From positions 434,001 to 498,000 of the forward strand of contig CAJIYP010000003.1 of assembly GCA_905181705.1 (NCBI GenBank): a DNA stretch of 64,000 bases. Direction: 5' to 3'. Position 1 is the first letter of the stretch. Each line of letters starts with the position of its first letter. Source of the stretch: Cryomorphaceae bacterium BACL29 MAG-121220-bin8 (GTDB lineage Bacteria; Bacteroidota; Bacteroidia; Flavobacteriales; Flavobacteriaceae). Positions 18,107 through 27,349 of this stretch are shown in pieces. The notes under the pieces were generated by a model. That model was not told the DNA's origin, did not search any database, and worked only from the letters and a program-made list of their open reading frames with translations. The position numbers and the translations under genes are program-made.

Positions 18107-19489
18107 TTATAAAGAAGGAACGGTGACATTTTTACCAATCCAACATTTAATAGAAATAATTTCTCCAGATTTTCCTTCTGTAAATATATCTGTCTTCGAG
18201 GGGGCCCTTCCTTCGTAACTAATTGCAGTTTTATTAGCAATTTTTCTTGTTGAGGCATCCACTGAAGCAGCTTTCCTAGCTTCTTTAGCAGCCAACCAAT
18301 ATATTGCTCTTTTTTCAAACTGTGTATTACCACAATTATTAGCACTAGCAGCATATAAATTAGAAATCAATAAATATGCATTTCCTAATGAAGGCTGGTA
18401 TTTTAAAGCTTTATTGGCGTAACTCCTAGATTTACTATATTGTCTTGATTTTTTAAATTTAATAGCAATTTTATAAAGTGTTTTAGCCTTTTTTATTTTA
18501 TCTGTTTCCAAATCTATAGATTCAGTATAATATTGAATAGCTAATTTAGTGTCACCCTTCTTGTCATTTAAAAGACCTAAATAATAAGCAGAATTAGCAG
18601 AAGGATTTAATTGATGTAATGCTTCAACTAATTCTACAAATAATGGATCGTCTGAGCAATCTTTACTATCCATTCTGCTAGCGGCTCTGTTAAGCCAGAC
18701 CGGATCAGATTTAAATTTATCAAAATTCTTTCTGTATAAAGGAATTAAATTTTCACAAGAAGCCTCTTTTGCGATTATAGCATTTAAATTCTTTAAATAA
18801 GTTGAACAAGCTAATAAATTAACCTCATAGACTTTTTTATTTCTAGTTTCTCTTCCTGAAAGAGGATCACCATTATCTTCTTTTTTTAATAGGCCATCTA
18901 ATTTAGTAGAATAAACAGCCATTTCAAATTCAAATTTCTCAGTTAATTCCTCGTATTTTTCAAATACAGCTTCTAAGGATACTGATGAACTATCTAATTT
19001 ATATAAATTAAAATATATCTTAAAATAGTTGTATAAACCTTTGGGAGAAATAAAACTATTTGAATCTTCTTTAAATGCTCTATCATAAACATTATAAATT
19101 TCCTGGTTATCAGCAAGTTTATAATCAAGCATTGATTGAGCTTTTATAGCTAATATTTTACCGGTCTGATTTTTACCGCTTTTGGATTTTGAAAAATAAT
19201 TTAGCCATTGGTCATAAAGACCTAAAAGATCTTTTTCATATTTAACTTTATCACTTCCTTCTGATTTCTTTATAAAATCTTTTAATATTCTCTCTCCATA
19301 TACGTAAATAGCAGAGTTTATGTCTGGGCAAGCCTCTTTAACATTCATCCAAGGCTGATAAGCAGCGTCATAATTTTTAACCTTAGCATATTCTGCAAAA
19401 ATAGAAAGGTTCGAGAGGCAATCTTCTTGAGATTGGCTAAAACTAATCATACTAAAAAATAGTATTAAAGAATAAAGTATTCTGTTCAT
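18107..19489 (-). CDS. TPR-repeat secreted protein
   Basis: A 460-residue protein with a signal peptide (LILFFSMISFSQSQ) and several tetratricopeptide-like helix pairs. The clearest are around AYYLGLLNDKKGDTKLAIQYYTES, then KKAKTLYKIAIKF and SKSRSYANKALKYQPSLGNAYL. A paired Cys set (for example CPDI, CSDD and CGN) may form disulfides in the periplasm. It is co-directional with, and upstream of, lptC by 3 bases. TPR proteins are scaffolds, so a partner in the envelope machinery of this run is likely but not shown. Confidence 0.8.
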   Translation of the reverse strand: MNRILYSLILFFSMISFSQSQEDCLSNLSIFAEYAKVKNYDAAYQPWMNVKEACPDINSAIYVYGERILKDFIKKSEGSDKVKYEKDLLGLYDQWLNYFSKSKSGKNQTGKILAIKAQSMLDYKLADNQEIYNVYDRAFKEDSNSFISPKGLYNYFKIYFNLYKLDSSSVSLEAVFEKYEELTEKFEFEMAVYSTKLDGLLKKEDNGDPLSGRETRNKKVYEVNLLACSTYLKNLNAIIAKEASCENLIPLYRKNFDKFKSDPVWLNRAASRMDSKDCSDDPLFVELVEALHQLNPSANSAYYLGLLNDKKGDTKLAIQYYTESIDLETDKIKKAKTLYKIAIKFKKSRQYSKSRSYANKALKYQPSLGNAYLLISNLYAASANNCGNTQFEKRAIYWLAAKEARKAASVDASTRKIANKTAISYEGRAPSKTDIFTEGKSGEIISIKCWIGKNVTVPSL

Positions 19490-19510
19490 TATGTATGTTT
19501 AATAATTGAT

Positions 19511-19534
19511 AAATAGTTTCTTATAAAACTATTT
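19511..19534. repeat. 9-base inverted repeat between porin-like and TPR genes
   Basis: AAATAGTTT and AAACTATTT are separated by 6 bases and form a perfect but AT-only hairpin in the 69-base gap. There is no long T-run on either strand, so it is not a standard terminator. It could be a weak terminator, a processing site or an operator. Confidence 0.4.
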
Positions 19535-19558
19535 AATTCAAAAATGAAGCCAAATTTA

Positions 19559-20815
19559 TTAATTATACTTGTTTTTAACAAACCAACGATCGTTTAAGGT
19601 AATTCCAAGTCTTACACTAGCAAAATTTTCTTGAACTAATCCCCCTTTTACAGTTCCTCTTTTTCCAACTTCAAAACCTAAATTAATGTTTTGGAAAGCT
19701 TGAAAAGGCAATCCAAATCCAAAGTTAATTCCATATTCGTTAATTGATTGATTTTGAATATTAAGTCCAGTTTTTTCAATTCGAATTCCAGCCCGGTAAA
19801 CTATTCTACTAAAGTAGCTTGTAAAAGAGTTATAATTAGGAATATAGAAACCTCCAAATGCTATTTTAGATCCTTTTTTATATTCTACATCTTTTAAATT
19901 AAATAATTTATTTTCTAATCCGCCCCCGCTAGTCAAAGTATAGTCAAATCCCATAAACCATTTTGTTTCTTTTCCTATACCTAATCCAAAAGAATTAGAC
20001 GAAGGAATACTTATTTTAGTTTTATCTAATTTCAAAGCAGCTAAATCAATTTCTTCAGAATCTCCACCATAGCCTCCTAATCCAGGGATGGTAAATAATG
20101 TTTGAGTATTATTTGAACTAAGTTTTGAAGTTGGATTTATAATATATGTTGCATGTAAAGTTAAATCATTCGATATTTTTTCTTTGAAAAGTATTGAATA
20201 ATTGAAACTTACTCCACTTAGAGAAGAATTGCTTTGAACTCTTGTATATAATTCTACTCCATCAAGAAATCTGGAATTTGAATGTTCTAAACTTCCGAAA
20301 TCATAATTTGCAGAAATTCCCAGCCTGATTTTTTTGAAAACTTTAAACCCAAAAGAAAGAAATGCAGTATTTACTCCGCCGTCTCCTTCATACCTATCAA
20401 CTTGGTTTGGAATCTTTGAATCATCTTTTGATTCTAAAAGGTAACCTACTGATGTTTTTGGAATAAGTCCAAAACCAAAAACAAGACGTTTTGTGGGTAT
20501 AGCAACTGCGAGATAATTAATACTTGCAGTGGTAACTTTTTCATTTGAGGTTTCAGTTTTAAGACTAATATTACTGTAATCAATTCCTACAGAATAGTTT
20601 ACAAGTTCTAATTCAGTGTAAGCAGCCGGATTAGTAAGGTTTAAGTGGATACTATCGCTATATACATTTAAACCTCCCATGGACCTATTTTCCATTGTTC
20701 CTTTAAATGTGTTTTCTCCTATTCCATAAAAAGAATATGGAGATAAACTACCAGACTGACTAAAAATTAATGTCAGATTGAAAATAAAAAAAACAGGTAG
20801 TAAAAATTTTTTCAT
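19559..20815 (-). CDS. outer-membrane beta-barrel protein, FadL/OmpP1-like
   Basis: A 418-residue protein with an N-terminal signal peptide (LLPVFFIFNLTLIFSQSGS). The body has many short amphipathic strands such as LVFGFGLIPKTSVGYLL and FGLGIGKETKWFMGFDYTL, and it ends in a FASVRLGITLNDRWFVK-like terminal strand, consistent with an outer-membrane barrel. An early NRSMGGLNV segment resembles the N-terminal region of FadL/OmpP1-like proteins. It overlaps coaX by 1 base, so the two are translated together. The solute, if any, is unknown. Confidence 0.75.
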   Translation of the reverse strand: MKKFLLPVFFIFNLTLIFSQSGSLSPYSFYGIGENTFKGTMENRSMGGLNVYSDSIHLNLTNPAAYTELELVNYSVGIDYSNISLKTETSNEKVTTASINYLAVAIPTKRLVFGFGLIPKTSVGYLLESKDDSKIPNQVDRYEGDGGVNTAFLSFGFKVFKKIRLGISANYDFGSLEHSNSRFLDGVELYTRVQSNSSLSGVSFNYSILFKEKISNDLTLHATYIINPTSKLSSNNTQTLFTIPGLGGYGGDSEEIDLAALKLDKTKISIPSSNSFGLGIGKETKWFMGFDYTLTSGGGLENKLFNLKDVEYKKGSKIAFGGFYIPNYNSFTSYFSRIVYRAGIRIEKTGLNIQNQSINEYGINFGFGLPFQAFQNINLGFEVGKRGTVKGGLVQENFASVRLGITLNDRWFVKNKYN

Positions 20816-21537
20816 TATTTTTTATTCAATTCAATTAAATAATTAAGTCCTAAAAGAAGGAAATTTGAATTCGCAAAGATGCTGTTTTTTATCTTCTTGG
20901 ACAAGAATTTAGAGTCACCACCTGTTAAAATTATCCTAATTTCTTTAAATTCACTTTTATAATAGTCTACAGTTCCATTTATCTCAAATATTATTCCGTT
21001 TACTACGCCTGAATGAATAGAATCTTCTGTGTTTTCTCCAATCCTATCATCAATTTTTTTTGGATTTAATAAAGGAAGATTAGCTGTAAAACTATTTAAT
21101 GCTTTATATCTCATATTTAATCCAGGTGAAATAGCACCTCCTATATACTCGTTTTCAACACTAATAAAATCATATGTTATACATGAACCTAAATCAATTA
21201 TTAATACATTATTATTAGGAAATTGTTTAGCAGCAGAGGAAACAAGTACTAGCCTATCTTGTCCTAAAGTACTTTTAGTTTTATAATTATTTTTAAAGGG
21301 GATTTTTAATAAAGAATCTATTTTAATTAATTTTGTTTTGGCTGATAATAATTCCATTATTTCTTTATTTGAATCTGAAACATTAGAAACTATTGAATTT
21401 AAAATTGTATTAGATTCTAAAATATTTTTAACATTATTATGGTAATCCTTATCAAACTCATAATAATTTATACAAATATTATTTTTGAACAGTCCTATTT
21501 TTAAGAGAGAATTACCAATATCTATAGCTAAATTCAA
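20815..21537 (-). CDS. coaX: type III pantothenate kinase
   Basis: Phosphorylates pantothenate, the first step of CoA synthesis, in the cytoplasm. Type III landmarks are AIDIGNSLLKIGLF at the N-terminus, LGQDRLVL, DLGSCITYDFI, GGAISPGLNMRYKAL and LTGGDSKFL near the end. The start is set at TTG 21537, giving about 240 residues, the usual length. A longer TTG start at 21606 would add 23 residues unlike the family and would run into the tRNA-Phe promoter on the opposite strand. It is the first gene of the envelope run. Type III enzymes need K+ and resist feedback by CoA. Confidence 0.9.
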   Translation of the reverse strand: MNLAIDIGNSLLKIGLFKNNICINYYEFDKDYHNNVKNILESNTILNSIVSNVSDSNKEIMELLSAKTKLIKIDSLLKIPFKNNYKTKSTLGQDRLVLVSSAAKQFPNNNVLIIDLGSCITYDFISVENEYIGGAISPGLNMRYKALNSFTANLPLLNPKKIDDRIGENTEDSIHSGVVNGIIFEINGTVDYYKSEFKEIRIILTGGDSKFLSKKIKNSIFANSNFLLLGLNYLIELNKK

Positions 21538-21585
21538 ATGCTTATTATTAAATAGTAAAAATACAGAAGATTTTTCACATGATTT

Positions 21586-21616
21586 TTTGTTGCTCTCATA
21601 AAACAAATTATATTTG
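21586..21616 (+). promoter_or_regulatory. -33 TTTG / -7 TATATTTG promoter of tRNA-Phe
   Basis: TTTG at 21586-21589 and TATATTTG at 21609-21616 are separated by 19 bases, the Bacteroidota consensus spacing. Transcription would start about 21623, 15 bases before the tRNA. This is the best-matching promoter in the window. Confidence 0.85.
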
Positions 21617-21637
21617 CTCAGCTGAAAAAACAGCCAT

Positions 21638-21710
21638 GGTACCTTAGCTCAGTTGGTAGAGCAAAGGACTGAAAATCCTTGTGTCCGCAGTTCGATTCTG
21701 CGAGGTACCA
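21638..21710 (+). tRNA. tRNA-Phe(GAA)
   Basis: A 73-base cloverleaf. The acceptor stem GGTACCT pairs with AGGTACC (21703-21709), with discriminator A at 21710. The D-arm is TAGCTCAGTTGGTAGAGC. The anticodon stem AAGGA/TCCTT encloses CTGAAAA with anticodon GAA at 21671-21673. The T-loop is TTCGATT. CCA is not encoded. Confidence 0.98.
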
Positions 21711-21714
21711 CATT

Positions 21715-21750
21715 AAAACCTCATTAATAATATTATAAATGAGGTTTTTT
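21715..21750. terminator. intrinsic terminator after tRNA-Phe
   Basis: AAAACCTCATT (21715-21725) and AATGAGGTTTT (21738-21748) form an 11-base stem around an AT loop, followed by T-rich sequence. It ends tRNA-Phe and, being flanked by A-rich sequence on the other side, can also end the minus-strand gluconate-dehydrogenase-subunit gene that stops at 21755. Confidence 0.9.
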
Positions 21751-21754
21751 ATTT

Positions 21755-22462
21755 TTATGTGATCAGATTTCCTTCTTCGTCCCAAACAGCAGTGTCATTT
21801 CTTTTGGATTGATCTATGCATTTATCTATCCAATCTTTATCATAAGATAAACCATATTGATCTAATACATCTTGAGGGACTCCGTCCCAAACATTTGGTG
21901 TGTTTCCAACATAACCTAATTCTTCAATTCCGACCTTAGAAGTGTAATAACCAGTCATAGTTAAGTTTCTCATTAAACTAAACCATTTTACTTCTTTCTT
22001 TTGTTCAGAGCTTGATAGTTCTGGGTCGGGATAAGCCATTTCATTTAAGAATGTTTTTTGTTGATTTTCTTCACATTCAAAAAAAGACTTTTGATGTTTT
22101 TTATTTGAAACCTCATTTAATAATGACAACCCCTCCTTGATTGGTGCTTCATAACTAGGAATATCTTTAGCCATAAATTCAATAAGTTCTGGTACTTCGG
22201 CATCTTCAATAGAACCAAATTCATTAGGTGGCAGAATTAAATTACACAATTGTTTAATTGTTTTCAGTTCTTTATCATTAAAACATTTTACAGAAAAAAG
22301 CTTTTTATCATAAGCTAATTCTTTTTTAGTCCTTCCATACTGGAATTTAGAAATAGCTTTCTTGACCTCTTCACTACTTACGCCAGTAGAACAGCCTTCA
22401 AAAAGCACACCAAATCCAATGGAGCCTAACATAATTGACTTAATACTATCTCTTCTGTCCAT
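21755..22462 (-). CDS. gluconate 2-dehydrogenase subunit 3-like small subunit
   Basis: A 235-residue small subunit of a periplasmic sugar dehydrogenase. The N-terminus MDRRDSIKSIML with a hydrophobic stretch ending FEGC suggests twin-arginine export as a lipoprotein. The middle has the family helix LKTIKQLCNLILPPNEFG with acidic AEVPELIEF. These subunits form a complex with a GMC-type flavoprotein and help its export and electron transfer. The GMC gene is directly upstream with a one-base overlap, which fits a two-subunit enzyme. Confidence 0.85.
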   Translation of the reverse strand: MDRRDSIKSIMLGSIGFGVLFEGCSTGVSSEEVKKAISKFQYGRTKKELAYDKKLFSVKCFNDKELKTIKQLCNLILPPNEFGSIEDAEVPELIEFMAKDIPSYEAPIKEGLSLLNEVSNKKHQKSFFECEENQQKTFLNEMAYPDPELSSSEQKKEVKWFSLMRNLTMTGYYTSKVGIEELGYVGNTPNVWDGVPQDVLDQYGLSYDKDWIDKCIDQSKRNDTAVWDEEGNLIT

Positions 22463-24180
22463 TAAAAATTTTGTTTTTTAAATTGTTCAATTATATAATC
22501 TGAACTACGCCAAGCTAAAGCCATAATTGTCCACGTAGGATTTTTATCAGCTTGTGACACAAAAGGCCCTGCATCAACTACAAAAACATTTGAAACATCA
22601 TGAAGCTGCTCAAACTCATTAACAACTGAGTTTTTCGGATCTTTTCCCATTCTAGTTGTACCGACCTCATGAATAATTTCACCTGGCTTGGTTAGACCAA
22701 AATTAGAACTCTTATCTGCTTTGTTTCCAAGTGGAATAGCACCCATATTATGTATAATTTCCTCAAACGTATCTTGCATGTGTTTTGCTTGATTAACTTC
22801 ATGCTCGGACCATTTATATTTAAACCTTAAAGTTGGAACTCCAAATTCATCTACCTGATTAGGGTCAATTTCACAGTAATTACTTTTCATAGCAATAGAT
22901 TCTCCTCTTCCGTCCATACCAACTAAAGAACCATAGTACTTACGCATATCTTTTCTTAACAAATCCCCATAACCACCTACTGGTAATCCAAAAAATTTAT
23001 TAAAATCATTTACATTAAAACCTGTTCCATAAGATGGAGCACCCATGCCTCCCCAAACTTCAATATGGTACCCTCTGGGGAAATTTAATTTTTTATTGTC
23101 TAACCACCAAGGCGAATAAACATGCATTCCTCCAACTCCATCTTCATTATAAATTTTTCTGTCGATTAGGTCTGGAATAAAAGCCATTCTTCCTCCCCCC
23201 GTTGAATCATGTAAATATTTTCCTACAACGTCGCTACTATTTCCTAGTCCATTTGGATGTTGCTTACTTTTTGAGTTAAGTAAAATTCTGGCTGAACTAC
23301 ATGCTGAAGCAGCTAATACTACCACCTTACCTTTTAATTTATATTCCTTTTTATCTTCTTTGTCAATATATGAAACCCCCGTAGCTTTTCCTTCCTCATT
23401 TGTTAACACAGTTCTTACCATAGCATTGACATACATGTCAATCTGACCACCAGATTTTTGAGCTGGGAAAATCAAACATGAACCAGACGAAAAATCTGCA
23501 TAAGTCATACAGCTTCTAGCACATTGTCTACAGTAAAAGCAGACTCCTCTATCGTTGTTAATTCTTTTTGTCAAAATTGATAACCTTGACGGCATTACTT
23601 TTACATTACTTTTTCTTGCTCCTTTTATATAAAACAATTCATGAAGTCTAGGTTTTGGTGGTGGGAGAAAAAAACCATCTGGATCATTAGGTAGATTTTC
23701 TTTGCTACCAAAAACACCTATTAATTTATCTACTTTATCATAATATGGTTTGATGTCATCATAACTAATTGGCCAATCCTCACCTAAGCCATCTATAGAT
23801 TTTTTTCTAAAATCATCTGGACCAAATCTTAATGATATTCTTCCCCAATGATTAGTTCTTCCACCCAACATTCTAGATCTAAACCACCTAAACTCGGAAT
23901 CATCAACTTGTGAATAAGGCTCTCCTTCAATCTCCCACCCACCATATGCTTGATCAAAGTCTCCAAATGCTCTTGTGGTTCCTGCACCTCTTCTGGGAGA
24001 ATCATATGGCCATTTCATTTGAGTCATTTGATCTGGATTTGCTGGGTCATAAAAAGGCCCAGCCTCTACAATGGCTACAGAAAGTCCTGCTTCAGACAAA
24101 ACCTTAGTTGCCATTCCTCCTCCAGCACCAGACCCTACTATTATCACATCATATTCCTTTGAGTTTTCTTTAATCTGCAT
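22462..24180 (-). CDS. GMC-family FAD oxidoreductase (glycoside/sugar 3-dehydrogenase-like)
   Basis: A 572-residue flavoprotein. The FAD-binding Rossmann motif is VGSGAGGGMATKVL at residues 15-28, and the C-terminal GMC domain has HEVGTTRMG and KNPTWTIMALAWRSSDYI. A Cys cluster at C214, C217, C220 and C224 (CFYCRQCARSC) matches the iron-sulfur site of bacterial glucose/fructose/glucoside 3-dehydrogenases. There is no signal peptide, so export in complex with the Tat-type small subunit is likely. By analogy the enzyme oxidises a sugar hydroxyl (C3 of glucosides) and passes electrons to a respiratory acceptor. The sugar specificity is not readable. Confidence 0.88.
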   Translation of the reverse strand: MQIKENSKEYDVIIVGSGAGGGMATKVLSEAGLSVAIVEAGPFYDPANPDQMTQMKWPYDSPRRGAGTTRAFGDFDQAYGGWEIEGEPYSQVDDSEFRWFRSRMLGGRTNHWGRISLRFGPDDFRKKSIDGLGEDWPISYDDIKPYYDKVDKLIGVFGSKENLPNDPDGFFLPPPKPRLHELFYIKGARKSNVKVMPSRLSILTKRINNDRGVCFYCRQCARSCMTYADFSSGSCLIFPAQKSGGQIDMYVNAMVRTVLTNEEGKATGVSYIDKEDKKEYKLKGKVVVLAASACSSARILLNSKSKQHPNGLGNSSDVVGKYLHDSTGGGRMAFIPDLIDRKIYNEDGVGGMHVYSPWWLDNKKLNFPRGYHIEVWGGMGAPSYGTGFNVNDFNKFFGLPVGGYGDLLRKDMRKYYGSLVGMDGRGESIAMKSNYCEIDPNQVDEFGVPTLRFKYKWSEHEVNQAKHMQDTFEEIIHNMGAIPLGNKADKSSNFGLTKPGEIIHEVGTTRMGKDPKNSVVNEFEQLHDVSNVFVVDAGPFVSQADKNPTWTIMALAWRSSDYIIEQFKKQNF

Positions 24181-24270
24181 ATCGATTTTTAGTTAAGCTA
24201 AAATTATACAAGCTTTCATAAATAAAATTAAAATTTCTATTTTTTGTATTTATAGTTGAATATGAATGCC

Positions 24271-25026
24271 TTATAGTTCTAAAATTTTAATATTTCTAAA
24301 TGAAATAACACCAGGATGGTCTTGAATAGAAATTTTTCCTGTTTTAAATTTTCCAAAGTCACAATTTTGCCATGGTTCTTCATCACAATTATTAAACTTA
24401 GTAGGTTCAACCATTGCATCCCAAACCTCACCACTCAAAGGAAAATTGACTATTTCCTCTCCATTATGAACTACCACCCCTTTGTTAGAATTATGATCAA
24501 TAGTTATGTCATAACTATTCCATTCTCCAGCAGGATTTGTAACCCACTTTGAGGGTGCAATCATTCCGTATAAAGCGCCAGCTTGTGTCAAAGGGCCGTC
24601 TGGCATTTCAGGGTCTAAAATTTGAATCTCAGGTCCAGTTACAAAAGGATACTCATATTTTATATCTTCTTTTACACCCCAAAAAAAACCACTATTAGAC
24701 ATAGAACTAACTTTCCATTCTAAATGAATTTTAAAACTTGTGTATTCTTTATCACTTACAAGACTTTTATCTCCTTCTCCTTTTGCGTTAGCTGAAGTAA
24801 AAGTTAGTACTCCATTTTTTATATCCCATCCCGACTTTTTCCCATCGTCCTGAAAGTAGTGCCAGCCTTCCATTGTATTTTCTTGAATTAATGAAACCCA
24901 TTTTTCTTCAGATGATGATTCCATTAGATTTTCAAGAGAAATAGCTTTAGTCTGTTTTTTAGAATTGTTATTACAACTTAAAATAAAAAAAGAAATAAAA
25001 ATTAATAAGTAATTTATTGTTTTCAT
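24271..25026 (-). CDS. DUF1080 lipoprotein (3-keto-glycoside hydrolase-like)
   Basis: A 251-residue lipoprotein with a signal ending in ILSC (Cys18) and the DUF1080 concanavalin-like jelly roll: GWHYFQDDGKKSGWDIKNGVL, FKIHLEWKV, GFFWGVKED and a late FRNIKILEL. DUF1080 proteins have been shown to cleave 3-keto-glycosides in a pathway where a dehydrogenase first oxidises the sugar. It lies 90 bases after the GMC gene on the same strand. It is therefore likely to act outside the inner membrane on the oxidised product. The gene has no catalytic motif that can be read unaided. Confidence 0.85.
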   Translation of the reverse strand: MKTINYLLIFISFFILSCNNNSKKQTKAISLENLMESSSEEKWVSLIQENTMEGWHYFQDDGKKSGWDIKNGVLTFTSANAKGEGDKSLVSDKEYTSFKIHLEWKVSSMSNSGFFWGVKEDIKYEYPFVTGPEIQILDPEMPDGPLTQAGALYGMIAPSKWVTNPAGEWNSYDITIDHNSNKGVVVHNGEEIVNFPLSGEVWDAMVEPTKFNNCDEEPWQNCDFGKFKTGKISIQDHPGVISFRNIKILEL

Positions 25027-25099
25027 AGTTCTAAAGTATTTATGTTATTTTAATATAATTAAAAATTTAGACCAAACATAAAATAATGTCTTTAAAAAT

Positions 25100-26530
25100 T
25101 TACAACTGCCATCCTTTTCTTCTGTTTCTGCCTACAAATTGATTTGCCAAATCAAAATTTGTAATTCTAGTATTTTGACCATCCCAAAGAAGTTTTTTTC
25201 TACCTATAAAATCATTTCCATCTTTAATCATGTAACTTCTTAAAGCAAGATTTCCCATTAAAACTGTTTCTGTGAAAGGTCCTGCATATTCAAATGGAGA
25301 TGTAAGTTTGTCATAAGATTTACTTCCATATCCTTCTTTGCATGCATTAATCCATTCCATATGGTGAATATCATCTAAATCATTATTTTTATTATAAATT
25401 AAATCTGTATTCAAATGCAATACTTTTTCTCCTTTTCTATAAAGCTTTGGATTTAATCCATAAACTCCGGATGAAATGACTCCCTTATCTCCAATAATAA
25501 AAAGACCATTTTTATTTCCTTTTTCTCCCAAATAATCTTCAGCCGGAATAACTTCAGGGCGCGGAGGTATAATCCCTCCATCCATCCAAATCATTTCCAA
25601 ATCAGAATTTGTTTTAATACTTTTATTAAAATGAAGGGTAACTATTGAGGCTGGTGGACATCCCTCTGGATAATAATTCGCGTTCCACATTTTTTCATAA
25701 ATGGTTGCTACACTACACTCAACATCTTTTGGATGACCTAAGGATAATGTTTTGTATGGAACGTCCAGAATATGACAACCCATATCTCCTAGAGCTCCTG
25801 TTCCGTAATCCCACCACCCCCTCCAATTAAATGGATGAAACTCTGGTCTGTATTCTCTATATTTTGCTGGTCCTAACCACAAATCCCACTCTAAATCTTT
25901 TGGTTTGGATACAGAAGGGTCTGGCATTTTAAAACCCTGAGGCCATACTGGTCTATTAGTCCAAGCATATACTTTATTAATATTTCCAATCATTTTGGAA
26001 TCTATCCAGTCCTTGATTTTATTAACTCCAATACAAGACCCACCTTGGTTACCCATTTGAGTAACAACTTTATTTTTTTTTGCAGTTATAGTTAATTGTC
26101 TTGCTTCCTCTATATTATGGGTTAAAGGTTTTTGAATATAAACATGCAATCCCTTATTCATGGCTCTATTGCCTATCACCCCATGAGTATGATCTGGTGT
26201 GCTAATCGTGACTGCATCTAAATCTTTTTCTTTGTCTAAAAGCTCATTAAAATCAACATAAAAATTAGCTTTTGGATATTTTTTTCTTGATTGAACTACG
26301 CCATGATTTCCTTCTAAATGTACATCACAAAGAGCAATTACTCTTTCATTAGATGCCCAAGAATTTTGAATATCAGACCCCTTACCCCCAGAACCAATTG
26401 ATGCTATATTTAATTGATCACTAGGTGGAGTAAAACCGACTCCACCTAAAACATTTCTTGGAACAATAAAAAACCCAATACCTAAAGTAGAGGAATTTTT
26501 AATAAAATTTCTTCTTGATTTTTTAGTCAT
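25100..26530 (-). CDS. Tat-exported Gfo/Idh/MocA-family oxidoreductase
   Basis: A 476-residue NAD(P)-type oxidoreductase with a twin-arginine signal (SRRNFIKNSSTLGIG) followed by a hydrophobic stretch, so it is exported folded. The dinucleotide motif is IASIGSGGKGSDI. The catalytic-region motif reads VYIQKPLTHN, with Gln in place of the more common Glu of the EKP motif. GALGDMGCHILD supplies the usual Asp/His. An exported Gfo enzyme carrying its cofactor fits interconversion of keto and hydroxy sugars. It is 73 bases from the DUF1080 gene, on the same strand. Confidence 0.85.
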   Translation of the reverse strand: MTKKSRRNFIKNSSTLGIGFFIVPRNVLGGVGFTPPSDQLNIASIGSGGKGSDIQNSWASNERVIALCDVHLEGNHGVVQSRKKYPKANFYVDFNELLDKEKDLDAVTISTPDHTHGVIGNRAMNKGLHVYIQKPLTHNIEEARQLTITAKKNKVVTQMGNQGGSCIGVNKIKDWIDSKMIGNINKVYAWTNRPVWPQGFKMPDPSVSKPKDLEWDLWLGPAKYREYRPEFHPFNWRGWWDYGTGALGDMGCHILDVPYKTLSLGHPKDVECSVATIYEKMWNANYYPEGCPPASIVTLHFNKSIKTNSDLEMIWMDGGIIPPRPEVIPAEDYLGEKGNKNGLFIIGDKGVISSGVYGLNPKLYRKGEKVLHLNTDLIYNKNNDLDDIHHMEWINACKEGYGSKSYDKLTSPFEYAGPFTETVLMGNLALRSYMIKDGNDFIGRKKLLWDGQNTRITNFDLANQFVGRNRRKGWQL

Positions 26531-26632
26531 TTTTTAATAATATAGATTTTTAAACTTAGTTAAAATAAAAAATACAGACTAATGAAAATAAATTATTTTT
26601 ATAAATAATGTCGTAAATTGTTATAATATTTG

Positions 26633-27349
26633 ATGAAAAGAATTTTTATAATATTATTGATTTCTATTATTTCTCAAAACCTTATTTATTCTCAATCTTT
26701 AGAAAATAAAAATGTTTTAGTTGTTTGGGGAGGATATAAACCACATCAACCTAAACTGTTTGCTAAAAATGTAATAAACTGGTTAAAAAAAGAAAAGGCA
26801 AATGTTCAAGAATCTAATAATTTAAATATTTATTCAAATTATGATTCTTTGATAAAGTTTGATTTAATAATACAATCTGTAACAATGATGAATCTTTCCT
26901 CCAAACAAGGAAAAAATTTGACAAATGCTGTAAAAAATGGAGTAGGTATTGCAGGTTCTCATGGGGGTTTAGCCGATTCATTTAGAAATAATACTGCTTA
27001 CCAATTTATGATTGGCGGACAATTTGTAGCACACCCCGGAGGAAAAGTTAATTTCAAAGTTGAAATGAATAAAAACAAATTCACAAAAGGGCTTAAAAGT
27101 TTTAATATTTTTAGTGAACAATATTATCTGCACTACGACCCAAATATTGAAATATTGGCTACTACTAAATTTAACGGAAATACTTATCCATGGATAAATG
27201 ATGTTGTAATGCCTGTAGCTTGGAAAAAAACGTATGGAAAAGGAAAGGTTTTTTACATTTCAATCGGACACGATCCAAATGAATTCATTAAACATCCTGA
27301 GGGTTGGAAACTATTAACCAGAGGGTTTGAATGGGCTAGTAAAAACTAA
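26633..27349 (+). CDS. ThuA domain-containing secreted protein
   Basis: A 238-residue protein with a signal peptide (MKRIFIILLISIISQ... to YSQS) and a ThuA/glutamine-amidotransferase-like fold: VLVVWGGYKPHQPK, then AGSHGGLADSFRN and a late ISIGHDPNEF. ThuA is linked to trehalose/trehalulose utilisation and to keto-sugar metabolism. The start is the ATG at 26633; the TTG three bases upstream is unnecessary. It is divergent from the Gfo gene, sharing a short AT-rich promoter region, and its end overlaps the pseudouridine-synthase gene by 4 bases. Confidence 0.85.
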   Translation: MKRIFIILLISIISQNLIYSQSLENKNVLVVWGGYKPHQPKLFAKNVINWLKKEKANVQESNNLNIYSNYDSLIKFDLIIQSVTMMNLSSKQGKNLTNAVKNGVGIAGSHGGLADSFRNNTAYQFMIGGQFVAHPGGKVNFKVEMNKNKFTKGLKSFNIFSEQYYLHYDPNIEILATTKFNGNTYPWINDVVMPVAWKKTYGKGKVFYISIGHDPNEFIKHPEGWKLLTRGFEWASKN

